Positions 1-12,698 of a DNA stretch of 64,000 nt are shown one piece after another; the first letter of the stretch is position 1; each line of letters opens with the position of its first letter. Source of the DNA: Plenodomus lindquistii (Eukaryota; Ascomycota; Dothideomycetes; Pleosporales; Leptosphaeriaceae). The stretch spans positions 806,001 through 870,000 of the forward strand of contig JANUWI010000018.1 of NCBI GenBank assembly GCA_025504975.1, written 5' to 3'. The translations under genes and the position numbers were made by a program. The notes beneath the pieces were generated by a model that did no database searches, was not told the origin of the DNA, and saw only the letters and a list, made by a program, of their open reading frames with translations.

Positions 1-1407
1 CAAGCTCCACTACGGCGATAGCTCCAAGTCTGTCAACCATTCGTGTACAGTGAGGCCTTGGCCAGATGCCGGCTCATGTCGGATAGCAAAGTTGAGGAAT
101 ATGTCGGCCCTTTTTGACGCTGAAGTGGGCCAGTATTGAGTGTTGTATCATGCGATAGCCAGATGGTAGGTACAGGCTTGACACGTTGGATCGCATGCCT
201 ACTGATGTCGGACACGCTGGGGTTTAGTAATCTACATGGACCGAGTTCCAGAGGTGTCTTCCGTCCAACTTGGACGAATCTCGACGAAAGGAGACGCACT
301 GACGCGCCAACCCTCTCTTCGGCAATCTTGCCCTACCTGCGGTAAAGGAACAGATCTGCTTGTCGTGTGATGACCTGATGGCAAGTCGATCCATCGATCG
401 TGCAAGGTAACCACAAGCAGTTCCCGAGCTCTATGTACATTGCATGGGATAGCCTTGAGCTTCCTCGAAATTGGCCATCATTCTGGCGTAATTAGCAGCA
501 ATTAAATGCTACTTACCACAATCGCGCGTGGGACCAGTTTACTCTAATAAGTCGTCGAGAAATTGCCACTTCCAATATGTTCATCTTTGAAGATGCAATA
601 AGAAGCTATGGGAGTAGTGCGTGCGGTAGAGACAGACAATCATCTATTCTATAACCCAAAACAATCCACAAAACAAACCATCTCAGTTTATGCAAACGAA
701 TAAAATAGCAATAAAAGCCCCTTGTCAAGGTTGTCCTCTATGTCCGTTAGCTGCAGTACAAGTACGTGCAGGGCATAACAACGGCCCTTAGAGAAATACA
801 GGCTACACCCCTGCGCAATCACATCCTCCGATAATGCAGGCTTTGATTCGCTGCGTGCAGCAACAAAGCTCTACGCAAAAGACAATCTCTTGCTTTAGAG
901 ACTAGTGAGGCTGGGGATATGCGTCTACACCGATATAGGCGATGATTTGAGAGCAAGAACTTTTTACGATGAGTATATATTTCTAAATTCAGGTGGTACT
1001 GTCACATACGACCATAGGACACTGAGAACTAGGCTTCCCGTCCGCTCAGCCATATATAAGCAGTGTACCGGCGGATTAGTAGTTAGGTGGGTGACCACTA
1101 GCGAATCCCCGCTGTTGTATGTACTTTTGTTTTTGCTTCTTGCCTCTATCTACTCCATACATACAGTCAATGTGTACACAGCTCGAGTGCGTTCAAGACA
1201 GCTATAGAGTAGTTATTGTTGCTTTATCTTTTGGATTGCCTGATGCATTCCAAGTTAATATAATAAATAGTGCGGGATGCAAATTCCAAGCGACCGACAT
1301 TCACAAAACTGCGTCCACACGTGAGATATCCGTCTGAAATCTTTACCTCTATACACATTGTTATCTTCCTCACTTAGACAAACACCGACCCCCGCCCCTC
1401 TCCCAGA
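1..1407. other. no gene recognised
   Basis: Short open frames occur on both strands, but none has a recognisable domain or a convincing intron-exon structure. The stretch from about 590 to 720 is A+T-rich. The right end is presumably the 3' flank of the epoxide hydrolase gene, which is transcribed leftwards and ends at 1408. I see no RNA gene or mobile element here. Confidence 0.4.
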
Positions 1408-2804
1408 TTAGGTTTTATAAAACTCGCCAAAGAATTCCCTAATATCCCCCACCATCTCCTCAGGACACTCCATGCAGGCAAAATGACCCCCATGCTCCCT
1501 CTCTATGCATCATCCATCGTCAGCAAAATCCACATACATACAAACCAAATCTTTTCGGTGAAAATAAAAATCATACCTTTGAAAAACCTCAAATTCGTAG
1601 TCGTAGTCTCGGCCCCGGCCTTGGGAACGGGAAACGCATCCCACGGAAACGTGCTCACGCCCAACGGGACCCTAATCAGATTCTCCTGCTTGGCATTAAA
1701 CTCGGTATACACCTCATGCCTCACATTGTTATAGTAGCACAGCATGCTCGTCATGATACTGGGCGGAGTGAAGAAGTACAAGCAGAGCGTGGTGCAGATA
1801 TCGTGGTTGAACTGCTCGTTGTTGAGTGTGGCGTGGCCCGTTGTCGGATCAGCAAGTTCAAGGTACTTTTCGCCAATGAACATCATGATGCCGACGGGAT
1901 GGTCGTTGAATGCGGTGCCGATTGTTTGGGGCCGCGTACGCATGGCGATGGCGTAGGCCATGTGGCCTTCGTGGAGGGGGCGGCCCATCCACCATTTTGC
2001 GCGGTCCATGGCGGCGCGTTCTTTGGCGTTCATTTTATAATCTGCGGGTGGGGCGCCAGGGCACATGTTGGTGTGCACGGCTTTGCAGGAGGGGTACCGC
2101 CCGCTGCCTAGTTCGCGGATTACCCAGTGGCCCCAGTCGCCGGCTTGAGCAGCGTAGGATGTGTAGCCTAGGCGGTGCATGAGTTTGTCGTAGATTCGCG
2201 CTGTGTCTTGGAGGGTCCATCCGCGGGGTGGGCCTTGGGACCAGCAGAAGCCGGGGAGGGAGGGGACGACGAGGTCGAAGACGGGGGAGGAGGCGTCTTT
2301 GGGGTCGAGGAGGGGGTGCATTACGTTTTGGAATCTGGGGGGAGGGCTTAGTCACTTTGATTATTCTTCTGGGTATTGAGATTGTGCGGATCGATGCGTA
2401 CTCGAAGAATGTGCCTGGCCAACCATGAACAAGCAGCAATGGAATCGCTTCCTCCTGTCTTGTCCGCGCTTTTTCATGGATAAAGTGCACTTTCATGTCT
2501 TCCACCGACGTGGTAAAGTGATGCCATTCCGAGATTTGGGCTTGAGCTTTGTCCCAGGAAAACTTGTTCAGCCAGTGGTCGTACAGCTTATTGATCCATG
2601 CCAGAGAAGGGCCTACAGTGAATGTGTGTCAGCATCCATCAGATATACCAAAAACGTTTCGAAAACATTAAATATACCGTAGTCGTCACCCGCATCAGGC
2701 ACTACAGGAATCTGGGGGAGCCTAGTGTCTGCGAGTTTGCGAAACAGCCTCTCCACCTCTTCTTTTGGGATCTTGGGATCAAACGGAGTAATCTTGTCTG
2801 CCAT
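1408..2804 (-). CDS. epoxide hydrolase (alpha/beta hydrolase with EHN N-terminal domain)
   Basis: This should open epoxides to diols. It has four exons: 2804-2678, 2612-2402, 2334-1577 and 1502-1408, giving 396 residues, usual for microsomal-type fungal epoxide hydrolases. All splice phases agree. The start at 2804 gives MADKITPFDP, and an upstream in-frame Met (2840) adds only 12 residues. The N-terminal part (PKIPKEEVERLFRKLADTRL) is the EHN lid region. HGWPG supplies the oxyanion-hole motif, GDWGHWV carries the nucleophile Asp, and the last exon carries EHGGHFA with the catalytic His. No transmembrane helix is obvious at the N-terminus, so the protein is probably cytosolic or peripherally bound. 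It stands alone, with no linked pathway genes. A role in xenobiotic or lipid epoxide turnover is inference; the family call is firm. Confidence 0.9.
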
Positions 2805-3556
2805 CTTCCACTTGCTATGTCGTCTTGATAGTGCAGTCACTGTCCATGTGCCGCCATTCTGCCCTTTAACATACCTGCTTGGTAGTTGTATCGGCTACGT
2901 CGTCTGTTAGTCTAGTCTGACCCCGCATTTCTCTAGCTTTACGCTTCGGCCGTGACTTTTGATCCATTGCGTCACTCCGTGACCATATGCAGGGCTACTG
3001 GTAGTCGTTCCGGTAGAGCAGCGCCATCTCGTAAATCCAAATCAAGTAACCCGGACATACCAAGCCGTTGGCTTATGTAACGACATCGAGCCGTGGTGGC
3101 GATCTTCCAAGAGTGTAGGCTATATGAAAATCATCTGTAAAGGTTGCAGATACACGGGCGAGTGATGTGCCAAGTTTATTGAGACCAAGCGCTCTGCGCC
3201 GTGTATCTTTGGTGGAGTGCATCGTCGGTCAATGCCTAATACCGTCCATACAGCACAATCGTGCTGTAAACTATTAGCATGAAATGAAGCAGTCTGTCAA
3301 GATAGAAGAGAAGAAAAGTGCAGTGGTGTTCATGGGTCTTCGTTACTACTAATCCATCGAATCGTAGGATGCTCCTCCCAGCCCATCCTGCCCAGCCTTG
3401 TCGAATCACCCTCCAGCCACTTCCAAAGCTCAACCATGGCCCATTGTAGACTTTTCGAGATATAGTGGTGGTGGGCCTGATGGTGATGCCAGGCTCGATG
3501 TCGTTGTTGCTCGTCCTTGCGAAATACCGTATCCGTAGTCGACGCAAGAAAGCACC
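2805..3556. other. intergenic, no gene seen
   Basis: This lies between the 5' end of the epoxide hydrolase gene and the 3' end of the NEDD8 gene, both on the minus strand. It probably holds the epoxide hydrolase promoter and the NEDD8 3' UTR. Short open frames at 3236-3563 show no family resemblance. Confidence 0.4.
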
Positions 3557-4083
3557 TTAGCATCCACCTCTCAGCGCAAGCACCAAATGCAGCGTAGCAC
3601 CACCCTCGAGCTGGTAATCAGCTGCAGTCTTGTCATCTGCCCTGTATGATTGTTAGCCCATATTCATATCCATATCCATCCCTATCGCTGTCCCCTTCCC
3701 CCTCTCTCCCCATGTGTGCCTCCCCTTTCCCTCTCCTCTTCCCACATGCAAAAACCCCCACCCTAGCAAACAAAAACCTACATCTGTTTCCCCCCATATA
3801 TCAACCTCTGCTGCGCCGGTGGAATCCCCTCCTTCTCCTCCACCCGCTCCTTTATCCTTGAAACCTTGTAGTCGGCCTCGATATCGAGCTCGATTTCCTT
3901 GCCGGTGAGGGTGCGCACTCTAGTCTTCATATTAGCCAGACGTTCATTTTCGCACATCGCGCGGCACAGCGTGGTGGGTAGGGTGTGGTTGAACTGGCAG
4001 GGGGGGGGGGGGGGGGGGAAGATTGCGAGCGTGGTGTCAAGGTGCATGGGGATGGGGATGGGGCCTGCGTACTTGATCTGCAT
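3557..4083 (-). CDS. RUB1: NEDD8/Rub1 ubiquitin-like modifier
   Basis: This small modifier is conjugated to cullins. I assemble three exons: 4083-4073 (only 11 bases, MQIK with the last codon split), 3919-3782 and 3641-3557. Together they give 77 residues with agreeing phases. Starting at the in-frame Met at 3930 instead would lose the first beta strand (MQIKVRTLTG), so the tiny first exon decides the start. Diagnostic residues are KEIELDIEAD, Ile44, Lys48 and above all Ala72 in LVLALRGGC. Ubiquitin has Arg at 72. The diglycine is followed by a single Cys, so one residue must be removed by the processing protease. The first intron contains a 19-base homopolymer, C in the transcript. Identification is secure; the 11-base exon should be confirmed by cDNA. 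Confidence 0.93.
4000..4018. repeat. 19-base G homopolymer inside NEDD8 intron 1
   Basis: An uninterrupted run of G on the plus strand, C in the transcript, lies in the first intron of the minus-strand NEDD8 gene. It is upstream of the splice acceptor at 3920. It is one of two unusually long G runs in the window; the other is at 30590-30606. Confidence 0.95.
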
Positions 4084-6409
4084 GGTGTGTGTTTGCTGAG
4101 TGACGCGTAAATATGGGGTGGTGGTGGTGGTGGTGTTGTTGTAGTGTACTGATAACGGTACTGCACGTGTTTCGTTCGTTTGGGAGGTGTGGTAGTGTGT
4201 ATGTGTGTTAGATGGACAAGGCAGCAACAGCGCTTGTTGTTTGCTAAGGCAGTGGCAGCTGTCAGTCATTCGGGCGCACCGATCATAGTGGGGCAAAAGC
4301 GGTGCGCCACAGAGCGGGGCACATGTGGCGCAGACATGCTCATCAGAATATCCTCACATCGTATTGAACCCTAGTTAGTTCCTGTATTATACCAGAAATA
4401 AAGAAAAAAGAGCGTACCAATGGCAAAAGGCGATCGGCGCAGTTCTGAAAGTACTCGTGAAACCCTATAACATTCCAAGTTCAGCAAAAGACACCGCGTC
4501 AACATACCACGCCCAGATACCCTGTATCAAGTTATCAAGCCTGCTCAAACGTCTAACTTGTACTCTTAGTATATTTTGCTAGCTTGGAATGCAATGCCAC
4601 TGCTCATACTATCTTGCTACCTTGGAGAATGTAGACTAATGCCATTGATATATACACACACAAAGACACTGCTACAATTGTTGCAGCCGCCTCTACATAC
4701 TAACTAAACGCCTTCGCAAGCACCCAGCGCTCGCATGACCTGACTTATCCCATTGAATGTACATATACAGCTGAATAGATAGATACGACGCAGACACACA
4801 CACATGCGCTGTCGAGTGGTGAAGTATGAAATATATACAATTAGAACGGGTAGGGTAGAATAGAATAGAATAGAATAGAGAAGGATGTGGAGGGGGATGA
4901 GGATGTACGTAAGGGATAATAAGATTGAGGATTGAACTGAGTTGAAGAGAAAGATAGATGCCGAAGCAACACAAACAGACAACCGAGGTAAGATTGAAAA
5001 CGTGGGCAAAGTAAAAAAAAAAATGTAAAAGAGAAATCGCCCATACATACGACATTGAGAAACTAGCGGAGAGGGGGGAGGGGGAGGTATATGCCGAAAA
5101 CAATCTGTAGCCCAACAGGGGTGAAAAGCCCAAAGTTTTCTCCTCTCCTCTCCTCTCATCTCATCTATCGCAAGGAGACACAAACCCCCATCAAACCGAT
5201 CCAAACCCGATGATTCAAAACCCCCGTCGTCCATTTCCCGCGACGAAAAGTAAAGTTAGTGTCCTCCTCGTTCAACGCCAAAGCCCCGCTCGCTCGCTCG
5301 CTGTCCGGGTTTTGATGCATGCAGTCTAAGAAGATGAAGGTGAAGATAGTAATGGTCGTATGTCAGATACAACTCCGATGAAGTGACTAAGCTCGATCAG
5401 ATCCAGTGTCGATCGGGTATTTGACGAGAAGGTTGTGAAAGTATGGTACAACGGAGGTGAGAACTACCCATCAGTTGTGTAGCTCACCGACGGCGACGGC
5501 GATTCAAACACGTCCGTCCAACAGTTTGGTATCAGAATGGTTGGTCCAAGTCTGCAGTAAAGGCAGAGTCTGCACGGCGATGACCTCCCGCATCACTAGA
5601 TAACCCAAGCGCGATAAACACCACATCAGCTCGCAGCCCCACGCATGCAAATATCACCCGATCGTGCACACCCAAGTGCTGAGTGAGCTCTAGATAACTC
5701 GCCCCACGTTTCGCAATCTGCCGTTGTGGGAATACATATGTGCGTACGTCGATGCGCTGACCGAGATGGTTCCATATGGCTGGCGCATGCATTGAGAAGG
5801 GAACCCAACCGGAAAAAAAGGTGGGGAGGCGATGCAGACCGTAGACGGCACACCTAACCATCTTTAGTAGACACCCCCCATCTCTTTCTTGTGTGTCATG
5901 ACGAGACCAGTCGCGTCACGCCAAAGAGGAAAGAACGCCGATATACCATAAGTGAGATCTAGATGGATGTACAGGTGGCGGCGGGGGTGGTTGGGTCCAG
6001 GGTCGGGAGGGGCAAGTGCAGCTTTCCCCCGTTGAATCATCGTGGGTGAAAACTGGGAAAAGTCGCGACAGTTTCCTTGATTGGAGGAGCGAGCCAGCCT
6101 GGAGGATGACATTGCAATGCAATCTCATGAGATGAGAAGTCGTTCCTTTGTGGGGGTGTGGACCGTGCTCGCACGCGTTCGAGATGCAGCCCCCAAATCT
6201 CATCTTGTGGAGCTCATTTCGCGACTAATTACTGCCAAAAACCTGCAATGGCGACCATGAGGTAACTTGAGGCGTTGCCGGGATCCAACGGGCGCTAGCT
6301 GCCGTCTTTTCGCTTTCGTGTCCCGTAATGCGTCGAGTTTTGGCCTTCCGAGTGAGGCGAGGGGCCTGTTCAGACAATTAGGGTTGCGATGCTGAAACCT
6401 CAACCCAAT
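4084..6409. other. gene-poor stretch with microsatellites
   Basis: No coding gene is supported. Long minus-strand frames at 4693-5234 arise from low-complexity purine-rich DNA. Visible tandem repeats are TAGRR units at 4851-4880, a TCTCC-type pyrimidine tract at about 5140-5165 and a GCTC run near 5288-5303. The left part should contain the NEDD8 promoter, and the right part may be the 3' UTR of the 6410-7948 gene. Confidence 0.4.
4851..4880. repeat. pentanucleotide microsatellite (TAGRR)n
   Basis: About six tandem copies of TAGGG or TAGAA occur on the plus strand, in noncoding DNA upstream of the NEDD8 gene. Confidence 0.85.
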
Positions 6410-7948
6410 CTAACGGTCCCCGGCTTCCCGTTTGGGAGATGACATCTGTCCACGATCCCAATGCTGATGAGGCCCATACTTTGATGTTTCAGATTGACCA
6501 ATTGATGTCGGCGCGTGGTGTTGCTGACTTGGGCCCCTCCCATCCCGTCGATGTGGTGACGTTGGATATGCGTGCTCCGATTCGGGCCGTGCCTTGCCCT
6601 CTGGCGCTCTGGATTCCTCGGCATGTTCGTCTTGCCGCGGCAGCGTCTCATGCGCAAGTCCAGAAACAGTGCTGCGACGACTCATAGAACCGCCAGCGCC
6701 CTCTGGTCCTCGCTGAGATGCGTCCGAACGACCTCTTGCGTGACCTCGTCGTCCGGGCGTCGATGCCGATGACGACGATATGTGCGAGAAGGACGGTGAT
6801 GTGTACTGCGGCGCTGATGTGGGCGCTGGAGCCGGTTGGTGTGGGCCTTGGGCCTTCCGCTTTTTGGGGGAGCTGGTGTATTCTATGTCAGACGCGTGAG
6901 ATGTCGCACGTTGACGGGACTGGTAGGTAGGCGAAGTTTTGTATTTACCTGATGGCGTCGCAGGCGGGTTACCGCTTGCGCTCTTGTCCTGCTGTGACGA
7001 CGAAGACGGTGGGACCCAATGATGGAAATATATCGATGGCGAGCTTTGTTCCTGTTGGGCGCCCTGCGATTGTTGCAGCTGCTGCACTCCCGAAGGCGCA
7101 GCGGGCGGTTGCTGTATGTTCATCTCGTTTGTCGTCAAACGAGGAAGCTGCGACTGAGGAGGAGGTCTAGGAGCGGACGTTGGTGGCCCGCCAAATCCTG
7201 CCGACTGAGTAGCTCTCGAGTCGCTGTATCCTGGAATGGGATGCTGAGGTTGCGCAGACAAGGGCTGGCCAGGCAAGACTGAGGTTGGCGGCAGGATCGT
7301 TTGCGGCGTTTGAGGCTGTCCAGTATAAATCGTGGCTGGTTGTTGACTGATCATTCGAGGATCTCTTCGGTGGTCTGGTGAATGCTGTGCTTGCGCCTGG
7401 ATCTGAGTCTGCTGGTGCGCAGCCTGGACCTGAGCTGTGTACTGCTGGATCCACTCAGCGCTGATGTTTGCAAGGTTCCCGCCACCTATACCAGCAAAGA
7501 TGATGGGTACAAGATGCGGTGGTATACCGCCCTGCATCGACTCTCGAAGCATGGCTTGTTCGACTTTGCGCTGCTCAAGCTTTAGGGACTCCTGCCTCGT
7601 TTTTTCCTCTTCTTGCTTGCGTCGCTCCTCTTCAGTCTTTGCTGCGAGCCAGTTCTTCATCCCATCTTCGGCTCCCTGCCATTGAGGAGCAGGTGGTAAT
7701 TGGCCCAGCCCAGATGACATTGGGGGAGGTCCTCTTCCCGGGTCTGGTAGCGTCATCGCCGAGGGTGGAGGAAGACCTCGATGTGGTGTGCCCATTCTGT
7801 AAGGGGAGATGGCCGATTGAGCGAGTGGAGGCCCGTTTTCGAGCTTGGGTGAGTATCGAGCAGCCGTAGAAGATGAAAAGGCTGGTGAGTAGGCATGGGG
7901 TTTGAACTCAAAGTCCGGCTTGACTGGATTAGAGTATGTGAGCAACAT
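6410..7948 (-). CDS. Pro/Gln/Ser-rich protein with coiled coil and putative NLS, unknown function
   Basis: I do not recognise a named family. The 512-residue frame is mostly disordered. It has a proline-rich N-terminus, a charged coiled coil at about residues 96-138 (TEEERRKQEEEKTRQESLKL), then a hydrophobic Gly-rich patch (IPPHLVPIIFAGIGGG) that looks like the one ordered element. Long Gln/Pro/Ser tracts follow, then a basic SPKKRK likely to be a nuclear localisation signal. The composition suggests a nuclear or transcription-associated scaffold, but that is inference. The Met at 7948 gives the start used here. However, a good splice acceptor (ctctaatccag, ending at 7924) lies just inside, so the real N-terminus may come from an upstream exon that I could not connect in phase. 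Confidence 0.7.
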   Translation of the reverse strand: MLLTYSNPVKPDFEFKPHAYSPAFSSSTAARYSPKLENGPPLAQSAISPYRMGTPHRGLPPPSAMTLPDPGRGPPPMSSGLGQLPPAPQWQGAEDGMKNWLAAKTEEERRKQEEEKTRQESLKLEQRKVEQAMLRESMQGGIPPHLVPIIFAGIGGGNLANISAEWIQQYTAQVQAAHQQTQIQAQAQHSPDHRRDPRMISQQPATIYTGQPQTPQTILPPTSVLPGQPLSAQPQHPIPGYSDSRATQSAGFGGPPTSAPRPPPQSQLPRLTTNEMNIQQPPAAPSGVQQLQQSQGAQQEQSSPSIYFHHWVPPSSSSQQDKSASGNPPATPSGKYKTSPTYQSRQRATSHASDIEYTSSPKKRKAQGPHQPAPAPTSAPQYTSPSFSHISSSSASTPGRRGHARGRSDASQRGPEGAGGSMSRRSTVSGLAHETLPRQDEHAEESRAPEGKARPESEHAYPTSPHRRDGRGPSQQHHAPTSIGQSETSKYGPHQHWDRGQMSSPKREAGDR

Positions 7949-10900
7949 GGAGCAGACGGAAATGGATGTGCCGATTATGTGATGGGAAATTTGAACATTG
8001 AAATGAGTCGTCCAGTGGCGCCAAATTTCGCAATTCTAAAAAGTGACGGAACAGCGTACATACTTATTCAGATGTGCGTTCCCGGGAGCAACGTCCACAT
8101 GAGGACCAAGGCTCGGTAGCTGTCGTTGCGAGGTCTGGGCTTAGGCTACTGTGCCAGGTACTAGAAGCTAGATATGATTCGCAGGTAAAGCAAGGCAAAG
8201 AAGGAACGAATGAGGAGCAAAATGGTAAAGCTCAACGTAACGAAGATCAAGGCCGGGAGAGGCTCGCGTGGGCCGGCGTGGTCGATCAGGTCCAGATTGG
8301 AGAAGAGCTTGGGAAGTGGGCAACGGTGGGGAAGGAATGGTAACGTTTGTACGAGATGGGTAGAGAGCCCGACTAGACTTGGGCCAACCAACGGGGATGA
8401 TGGCTGCTAATGCTTGACGGCAGCACGAATAAACGGCAGGCCGCGACAAGGACAGCCGATGTGTGGCGTCGAGCGGTCGATGGTGGGAAAAGCGTAACAG
8501 GGATACGCATCAGCAATGGAACTGCTGTCAGCAAGCGGGAGCTCGATGGAGATGTAGTTTGCGTTCTTGTAGGCCCGGCGTCAGACGTTCCTGGAGACGC
8601 CTTCCGGCTGATGCAGATTCTGGTCGCGGTTTGCACGTGTGGCGCGTCCCGCTTCCCACCAAGCTAAATCAGCTCGAAGCCAGCAAAAGGTAATCTAGCT
8701 TGAGAGCATCTTGGGCCTGAGGCTATTCATATCGAGAGGGTTTGTCAGGCGCTTCCTGCTTGGGTCCAACCTCCGTCGAGCGGTTTCAGCATCACGACAA
8801 CATACTTTCTATACAGTTCTCAGGGATTGACATTGACCGTGGCCATAAGCAGTGCACCGCAGTTGGTGGGGTATCGATAAGAGCCTCGGACGACATGACG
8901 GGCGCCGCGTGTAGTGCTGACTCAATTTGCGCCCATGCTAAACGCTACTGCTTCTGGATGTAGTTTCTTCTGCACGCGGGCACATGGACAACATTGTCGC
9001 TGCTGCAACTGTGCAACACTGGCTGGCAGAGTGTACTGTGTAGCTCTGATGCTGTGGCTGGGGCGAGGCTCGTAGAGCAGCTGGTGGACAAGCTAGCGTG
9101 ACGTGGAAACGCGAGCCGTGCACTAGCACAAACCAACAACAGGGTCAACGTCCGGGAGGAAGCGAGCGCGACATCTGGGAGAGATTAACGCTCGGCCCAC
9201 CGGCGCGGGTCTGGCTCGTCGTAGCCGAATAATATCGCATGACGAGGAAATGAAGGGTGATGGCTTTCATAAGCCCTCCGCCATGTGACGACTCAATGGG
9301 GAAATGCGAAATGAGCCACGCGTGTTGAAAGAGCCGCTGTGCGTCAACACGAAACCTTGGAATTGGTGTGCATTGTGGTCCATTGCAGGCCCAGTTCCGA
9401 TGTTAGTGTGATACACCAGAACAGGAAAGCAGGATGCCGTCATAGCGTAACGGGTGGGCTTACTTGAACAGAAGCACAGAGGTTGGCACGGAGCAGGGAA
9501 CCCTGCTCAGCCTGTCAGCCTTGAGAACACCCCTCCGGATCGACATAGCGTGACAGACCGCATGGCCAATCGATAAGGCCAACGATCGTTGAACAGACAC
9601 CAGTCTCGGAGTGTGTCACTCCTGGGGGGTGGAGAAGCGCGGAGGTACTGTGCATTTGCTCGACTTTGCATGCGCGTTAGCCTTCCGTGCCGTAGCCTGT
9701 GTAATTAGTGTACACCGGTATAACAGTGTGCTCCCACTGCTGCACCTAACGAACACAATAAATGGCACTTGCATGCCACTGTTATGAAAACAAGTGCTGG
9801 ACAACCGCGTTGCGCAATCCCCGGGCGCCTGGCACCGACCTGAACGATCGACTAGTGACTTAAATTTCCGTGTCGGCGCTTGAGCTTTGCCTGATTTGAC
9901 CACGCGGCGGATCTACGTGAAACTTGAGGCGGTCCGGATCTGTGTGAAGCGCATTTGGGCGACATTTGGTCCCAATCCTGCATATGCCCGGCCAATCAGC
10001 ACCGCGGTGCAGAAATGAGTAACGTATCCATCAAGATTTGGACACGACGGCTGGCGAAGTGCAGGCGCTTGAGCGTTCGCAAGCTCGACTTTGAGAAGCT
10101 CCGGTGTCAGACCGAGGCAGCGGGATCTTCGTACTCAAACACTGTGCAAGCCCAACTGGGCGCAGAACTACTGCTTTGAGACGATGTGGCTGCGCGGGCT
10201 GCCTGATTCAGACTGCAGGTCTTGAAAGTCTGGGACTGTGCAACTTGGGGCAACGTGGCTCTGAGAAGGGACACGCGAGAGGGACCCGAGTGACTGTTTA
10301 GAGCTTTCTCGTGTACACCTCGCTATTGAAGCCGAGCTGGACTCTGTTCAGTACGTCCTCTTCGTTGAAGCAGCATGACAGCGAACATGATACCGCAGGA
10401 CGAGCTTCTGCTGCATCAATCGGGGTGACTGTCTCCTGAGATGCAAAGTTGAAGATCATCAACGCATTCAGTAAGCCATTGTTGTGAACGCCGGGCGTGT
10501 TGGTAGTTGACGCCGGCTCTCGTGTCCACGCAGGTTACGCGTAGCAGTAGCATGCGGCAGCACAAGTGAAGCGAAGCCAGCATATGCGACACACACTCAG
10601 TACCGGAAATCGGAGCATTCGCCCCAGAAGCTGCAGACGATCCGACTCGCGAACTGGGTGGAGCAGTCGAAGGGCTTGCCTTGAATGCAGCAGGTGTACT
10701 ATACATCCGCCATCAGGCAATTGTGGCCATCTGGAGTCAGGGTGATGCCCCAGAGGACAGATCTAAGGGCATCTGGATTCGGCAACTTAGCTGTGGATCC
10801 GATCACATCGATCGTTCGGCAACCCACTAACGGTCGCAGTAGTCTGTCTCAATGTGTAAACCTAGAGTGAAGGACGCGTCCATGGCACAAACGAACCTTC

Positions 10901-12698
10901 AGCTGGCCCGCCTAGTCTCGAGCCACCCACAATCACACTCTAGCGTCGGCAACCCCCTTCGCAATCGCTTCCCCCTTCCCGTGCCATACTCGTGAATGGC
11001 AATGTTGACGTTGCGACTGTCCCCATGCAGAACTACGCCTTGCAGATCCTCGCATCGCATTCGAGGAATCAGACCATAGATCAGCGCGAAGCTACTGGGA
11101 ACGGCTTCTCGAACCGCGGTGGCATTCGGGGCAGCCGAGTGGACTCTCTCATTCAGCCTAGACGCCTCGTGTGTGATGATTCAGTTAGAAAAGCGGGCAG
11201 AGAAAGAGGCGGCGTTGGTCGGGGGAGGCGAATGATGTGTAAGGGAGGGAAGGATCTAGCGAGGCGTTGCCACCGTAATCGGCAATTGTGGTTGCCGTTT
11301 TGGGAAGTATCGCATTTTTTTTTCTTTCTTTCTTCCACCACTAGTACACCTATGGACTCGAGTACGTGTTAATGATGGATGAGTGCTTTCGCGAAGGTGG
11401 CGGTAGAATACACCGGTGTACTAGTATGCGAAGGTAATTCTTACCGCGCGTGCAGATTAAAATGGATAGTGTTGGTGTTGATGTGTGTGTCATAGGATCA
11501 TCCATCTCGTGTTCGTCAGGATGAGGCCTGAGGCAAAATCCGATAATGTCCACGTGACTCGTGGTTGTATCCTCTACCTACCCAATGCAAAGTTGCACTC
11601 TACATTCTGCACATTACCTAACAACCACAAACACATGGTAGCCGTCGTACATACACCATATCGAGGTAGCATCCAATGCATTACGTGATCTAACCACACA
11701 CACGATTCCCCATCCCATAGTTCTGGAGATCTACACCCCCAGCTTAACCAAATACAGTACGCGATCCCCGACCCCGACCACGACCCAACAACCTGCAAGC
11801 GGGCGCGAGGGTGTCGATCGATCCCGCTTAAGCGAACGGTACACCTATATTTCTGTCCCAAGATCAAGGGAGTGGGGTCGTGAATGGTTGACCTGTTGCT
11901 ATATTGGTATGGCGTGGGTCAAATTCGGTATAGAGTAGAGTAGACTATACACCTAGAACAAAAGGGAGTGGGAGAGGTGGTGGGATTAGGTGAAAGATTA
12001 TATATTATCAACTATGATTCTTGTGTGTTGTATATGCTTGGTTGTACATGATCTCCATTCCCACATCCGCATCATACGGGATGAGATAAGCTGGGACAGT
12101 AGGTGTTGAAATGCAAGGACAATAAGATAAAAAACGAAAGAAAGTGGTGGTATCTCAGTAGAAAAGAAAGGGCAGCCGTAACAAAAAAAAACCATACGCA
12201 ATTGCGCCCCGTATCATCAAGCAAAGGTGGATGATAATAGAAAAGTCAGAGTAAAGTCATGACTGCAAGGTGAAGTGTGATTCCAGAGTTCCCCAAGATG
12301 CCTGCCAAAAACGTGGCGAGGCGGACTTTTTCGACACCGAGGTGACAATGGTGGGTGGTGTCGTCAGGGTAAATGTTGCACCACTAAGGCCCAAGTGTGG
12401 TATAGGTGTAGTACAACCGTGGATGCAGATGCCCAAAGAAGATGGACGGTAATCGTCCGAAAAATGTAAAGAATCGTTGCAACGCGCAAGGACAAAACGT
12501 GTAAGCCACGTTGAGGGCACGCAACGCCATCAAGCCACTGATCTCAAAAGATCGGCAGGGCACCGTTAAACTTTGCTCGAATGGGAATGGAAGGGTCGCT
12601 TTGGCCTGGCAGGTGTCGGCTGAATGGCCAACTTGATGCTGCTCCGATTGGGCTTCGGCTCATTAGGTTGATTTCAGGTCATCGGAGCACCGCCAACA
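7949..12698. other. long gene-poor stretch
   Basis: Nearly 4.8 kb has no supported gene. Open frames here (for example 9616-9903, 10416-10706, 10992-11372 and 11574-11867) lack recognisable domains, codon structure or plausible splicing. The first few hundred bases presumably hold the promoter and possibly a 5' exon of the 6410-7948 gene. The last few hundred are the 3' flank of the TBC gene. I saw no rRNA, tRNA or transposon signature. Confidence 0.4.

Noticed and set aside
4693..5234. Two overlapping minus-strand frames of 146 and 176 residues with hydrophobic stretches
   Set aside because: They arise from purine-rich microsatellite DNA; the hydrophobic content is Phe/Leu/Ser from pyrimidine runs and not a real membrane protein.
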